NCBI GenBank assembly: GCA_023245515.1
Contig: JAHFKE010000051.1
Coordinates: 1 to 7,642 of the forward strand
Reading direction: 5' to 3'
Source of the DNA: Candidatus Levyibacteriota bacterium
GTDB lineage: Bacteria > Patescibacteriota > Microgenomatia > Levybacterales > UBA12049
Length of the DNA: 7,642 bases
Shown one piece after another: positions 5,486 through 7,642 of the stretch. Each line of letters starts with the position of its first letter. Positions within the stretch are counted from its first letter, which is position 1. The position numbers were made by a program, and so were the translations under genes. The notes beneath the pieces are model-generated. The model was not told the DNA's origin, ran no database searches, and saw nothing but the letters and a program-made list of their open reading frames with translations.

Positions 5486-5536
5486 CTTACGGAAATCTTA
5501 CAAAAACACGTCAAATTTTGTAAGGATTTTGTAAAG
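5486..5536. promoter_or_regulatory. Symmetric, helically phased four-half-site array (operator-like)
   Basis: CTTAC occurs at 5486-5490 and 5497-5501, 11 bp apart. GTAAG (5520-5524) and GTAAA (5531-5535) also lie 11 bp apart. The two pairs are mirror images around one centre, 5510/5511. The inner arms are longest: CTTACAAAA (5497-5505) against TTTTGTAAG (5516-5524). ATTTTGTAAGG and ATTTTGTAAAG form an exact 11-bp tandem at 5515-5536. The array lies just upstream of the 5575 gene, overlapping its -35 region, so a regulator binding cooperatively on one DNA face is a reasonable inference. A weak AT-rich RNA hairpin is the alternative. Confidence 0.5.
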
Positions 5537-5556
5537 CTAATTAGGCTCACGAGGTA

Positions 5557-5562
5557 TATACT
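5557..5562 (+). promoter_or_regulatory. Possible -10 element of the 543-aa gene
   Basis: TATACT (5 of 6 consensus) would give +1 at about 5569 and a 6-nt leader before ATG 5575. No good -35 is found at 16-18 bp, as expected if an activator bound at the adjacent phased array replaces it. GAGG at 5551-5554 is too far from the ATG to be an SD. Confidence 0.35.
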
Positions 5563-5574
5563 GCACATAATCAT

Positions 5575-7206
5575 ATGAGTGCTGAACGCGGACCATCAGG
5601 CGGAGGAGTAGCAACCTTGAGCCGGGCAGGCGGAATCTCCGGAGGCGCAGAGCGTGGCATAACCATGTCTATAGGCCAGAGTGCCGGACGTAGAGATTCA
5701 GGTGTCGGGAAGGGCCTCAGTCGCTTCGCAGAATTTAAACCTGCCGCTCCTCAAATGACAGACAGGAAAGTGCAATCTTTTAATCTACGTAGCACCTTTG
5801 ACTTCGCACACAGAACAAAATCCCAAGACCACAGAAGCTATGCAGCTTCAATCCCCAGAAGAGATTTTGACACGCGATTTGGCACCCCATTTCAAGCTGA
5901 ACACATAGGGAGAACCGAGATTGGCAAACAATTTCAAAAAAGAACAGAGCTAAGAACGCGTCCATTTACTTCATATGATGCCGCAGCCTCAAATAATATA
6001 AGAAGCCGAGCAGAAAAACCCTTCAGTATCAAAACCAAGTTTTTGGAAAAACCTAGACGAACATTTGATCAACAAACAATAAAATTATCTAAGTCTGAAA
6101 ATTTCAGACAACCATATAAGTTTGACAAGCAACATATTCAATTAGCAAGACCTGCTGAGAAACAAGGATTGGGAGACAAAAAGACAGTAGTATTTGATAG
6201 TCAAAAAATAAGATTAAGTGAATCAAATAAACAACCTTTCTTTCGTTATTCTGGTAAGTCCGAAGGACGCATCCAGAATCTCTTACTTGAGCTAAATAAC
6301 AGTGCTCGCGATTCTGGAGTCACTCGTACCTCTTTCCCCAGAATGACGGAGAATCAAAGAGAATCTCAACCAATGCTACCTCGAGAAATACAAAAAATAA
6401 ATCTCAAACCTAAAGAAAATGCGATAAAGCAGCTGCACCAAAAAGCAGATCAACAACAAATCCAAAGAGTCGTTGATGCCTATGTCAACGCAGGCATTAT
6501 CGTAAATCGTCAGGATGCTCAAAGACGAGTTGATCAGATCTTGCGGGAAAAAGAGGAAAGAAAGAATCCAAAACAAGAACAACTTGCATTATCCCTTCCA
6601 TCTCTCATCCCTGCCATGCCGACTGAGACCCAGGCTCTTGAGGGACATGTGCAGACACTGGTTAATCAAAGAGGACTAGAATACGCACAGAAAATATTAA
6701 GAATACAAGGCAAAGAGATGCCCGTAGAACAAATCTTCCGGATAGCCATGAAGCAACAAGGTGGTTTATCAACTCCCGAAAAATCTCTGATAAAACCCAC
6801 CGAATTTACCTTTCGATCACAGAGAATCGAGACAAAAACAGAATCAGCCACTAATACCGATAAGCTAAAGAACAAGAAGTTCTCGGAACAAACCATCTTG
6901 CTGAACAAAGATAAAGAGCAGAAAGAAGATGAGGTGCAGGATAAGCCCATCATATGCTTCATCGAAGATCTCACAAAAATTATGAAGGATAAAGATACCA
7001 GAGTGGCAATGAAAGAACAGGGAATTATAGGAAAGTATGTTTCTAAAGAAAAGTCTGATGAGAATCAGAAAAAAATTGTACTAGGTCTGGTGAGTAAAAT
7101 GACGGACGAGAACAAGGGCTCACACGGAAAAGATACTGAGATATGTGCAGAATGCCTGAACTTAGCCAATAAGAATAAGCTTAAGCTGCGGGTGGCTCGT
7201 AAATAA
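5575..7206 (+). CDS. Basic low-complexity protein with FxxQxIxL repeats, function unknown
   Basis: A 543-aa protein I do not recognise. There is no signal peptide or membrane helix, so it is predicted cytoplasmic. Residues 1-50 are rich in Gly, Ser and Arg. Residues 50-290 are basic and probably disordered. They contain a short repeated motif: FDQQTIKLS (164-172), FDKQHIQLA (183-191), FDSQKIRLS (207-215), and a weaker REIQKINLK (270-278). Later copies are FRSQRIETK (413-421) and FSEQTILLN (436-444). Helical segments occur at about 290-330 and 355-395 (VVDAYVNAGIIVNRQDAQRR; LVNQRGLEYAQKILRI). A C-terminal helical region (458-510) is followed by CAEC (525-528). Scaffold or nucleic-acid binding is plausible from the charge but not shown. 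The first ATG is used; no SD is present. The last 26 nt overlap the convergent gene. Confidence 0.82.
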   Translation: MSAERGPSGGGVATLSRAGGISGGAERGITMSIGQSAGRRDSGVGKGLSRFAEFKPAAPQMTDRKVQSFNLRSTFDFAHRTKSQDHRSYAASIPRRDFDTRFGTPFQAEHIGRTEIGKQFQKRTELRTRPFTSYDAAASNNIRSRAEKPFSIKTKFLEKPRRTFDQQTIKLSKSENFRQPYKFDKQHIQLARPAEKQGLGDKKTVVFDSQKIRLSESNKQPFFRYSGKSEGRIQNLLLELNNSARDSGVTRTSFPRMTENQRESQPMLPREIQKINLKPKENAIKQLHQKADQQQIQRVVDAYVNAGIIVNRQDAQRRVDQILREKEERKNPKQEQLALSLPSLIPAMPTETQALEGHVQTLVNQRGLEYAQKILRIQGKEMPVEQIFRIAMKQQGGLSTPEKSLIKPTEFTFRSQRIETKTESATNTDKLKNKKFSEQTILLNKDKEQKEDEVQDKPIICFIEDLTKIMKDKDTRVAMKEQGIIGKYVSKEKSDENQKKIVLGLVSKMTDENKGSHGKDTEICAECLNLANKNKLKLRVARK

Positions 7207-7642
7207 CTTCTGAAATTTCCAGAAAGGTTTTGCCATTCTCTGTTTTCATAGCTCCCTTAACCTGTGCAAAGCTTTCTTTGATTTCTGCTCCCTTATAGTG
7301 ACCAAGTATCTTGCCTGTATCTCCTGTGAGCTCAAGCCAAAATCCTGTTTTTGTCTCATCAGCCCCTTGATTTTTTATATAATATTCTTGCAAATTGGGA
7401 TCTTTAGCTACCGGCTGTACAGCGGGTACTTGAGGAGTCGGGGCCTGTGCAGAAGGGGTGGCAGAAGGAGAAGCAGGCCCAATCTTTGAAGACAGAACAC
7501 CCTTAATAAGACTTCTGAATTTAGGATTTGCCTTAAATAAGACAAAACCTACTACCCCCGCAACAATTACGAGAAGAAAGAAAATGATACGCCCTGCTAA
7601 TGAGGCTATCGAAGGCTTCTCAGGGGCAATAGTGGGAGTAGG
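7181..7642 (-). CDS. C-terminal part of a single-pass membrane protein, 5' end outside window
   Basis: The minus-strand frame is open from the right edge to TAA at 7183-7181, giving 153 visible residues. The order is a Pro-rich start (PTPTIAPEKP), a membrane helix at visible residues 17-36 (GRIIFFLLVIVAGVVGFVLF), a basic stretch, and a Pro/Ala/Ser/Thr linker at about 53-82 (SPSATPSAQAPTPQVPAVQP). A small domain follows at about 84-149 (QEYYIKNQGADETKTGFWLE, then GKTFLEISEVIYEPPAA). The domain alternates short beta-like strands and might be OB-like, which is only an impression. A TTG at 7391-7393 could be mistaken for a start, but the continuous frame with a proper helix and linker shows the gene continues upstream. 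No family name is given. Confidence 0.8.
   Translation of the reverse strand, partial: PTPTIAPEKPSIASLAGRIIFFLLVIVAGVVGFVLFKANPKFRSLIKGVLSSKIGPASPSATPSAQAPTPQVPAVQPVAKDPNLQEYYIKNQGADETKTGFWLELTGDTGKILGHYKGAEIKESFAQVKGAMKTENGKTFLEISEVIYEPPAA

Noticed and set aside
7298..7489. Plus-strand open frame of 63 codons
   Set aside because: It is opposite the right-edge membrane protein, has no start signals, and contains a Cys/Arg-rich sequence typical of an antisense shadow.
1..7642. CRISPR arrays, tRNAs, rRNAs, insertion sequences, prophage or toxin-antitoxin modules
   Set aside because: No repeat-spacer pattern, tRNA-like cloverleaf, transposase or phage structural gene was seen. The holin-like name at 1-142 does not imply a prophage.

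Overview
The window looks like a compact, moderately AT-rich bacterial chromosome segment. The best guess for the source is a member of the Candidate Phyla Radiation (Patescibacteria, perhaps Microgenomates-like). That guess rests on gene style, not on a marker gene: short intergenic gaps, convergent genes whose ends overlap, several lineage-specific low-complexity proteins, many genes lacking a Shine-Dalgarno (SD) sequence, and short dispersed palindrome-like repeats. No rRNA, tRNA, CRISPR array, transposase or phage structural module was seen.

Layout. At 1-142 (minus) is the start of a small membrane protein resembling the phage-holin-4/YvlD family. Divergent to it, 248-895 (+) encodes a Crp/Fnr-family regulator. 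Then come two small genes, 1106-1411 (101 aa, membrane-anchored) and 1544-1765 (73 aa, hydrophilic). Each is preceded by the same promoter design: a perfect TGTGAT-N4-ATCACA box centred exactly 41.5 bp upstream of the start predicted from its -10 hexamer. The regulator's recognition helix carries RETVSR, matching the E. coli CRP residues that read TGTGA. Regulator and boxes therefore look like a small self-contained regulon. A DUF2130 protein with a coiled coil and a PD-(D/E)xK-like core (1886-3028) overlaps RNase HII (3021-3632). Convergent to these is a 498-aa anchored protein with an HELTH metalloprotease motif (3622-5118, minus), preceded by a possible 81-aa gene (5161-5406, minus). The intergenic region 5407-5574 holds a dispersed repeat and a symmetric, helically phased array of four half-sites. 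After it lies a 543-aa basic, low-complexity protein with FxxQxIxL repeats (5575-7206, +). This overlaps the 3' end of a membrane-anchored protein that enters from the right edge (7181 to beyond 7642, minus).

A second theme is translation initiation. Three genes (248, 1886, and 5118 on the minus strand) have a sigma-70-like promoter whose predicted start falls 0-3 nt before the ATG, with no SD, so they appear leaderless; two more (142 minus and 5575) may be similar. The two box-controlled small genes instead have real 5' leaders and strong SD sequences.

I do not see a defence island or a recognisable multi-gene machine. The most informative candidate for something undescribed is the Crp-type regulon with its two uncharacterised small outputs. 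Next are the HELTH protein, the repeat protein and the phased operator-like array between 5486 and 5536.
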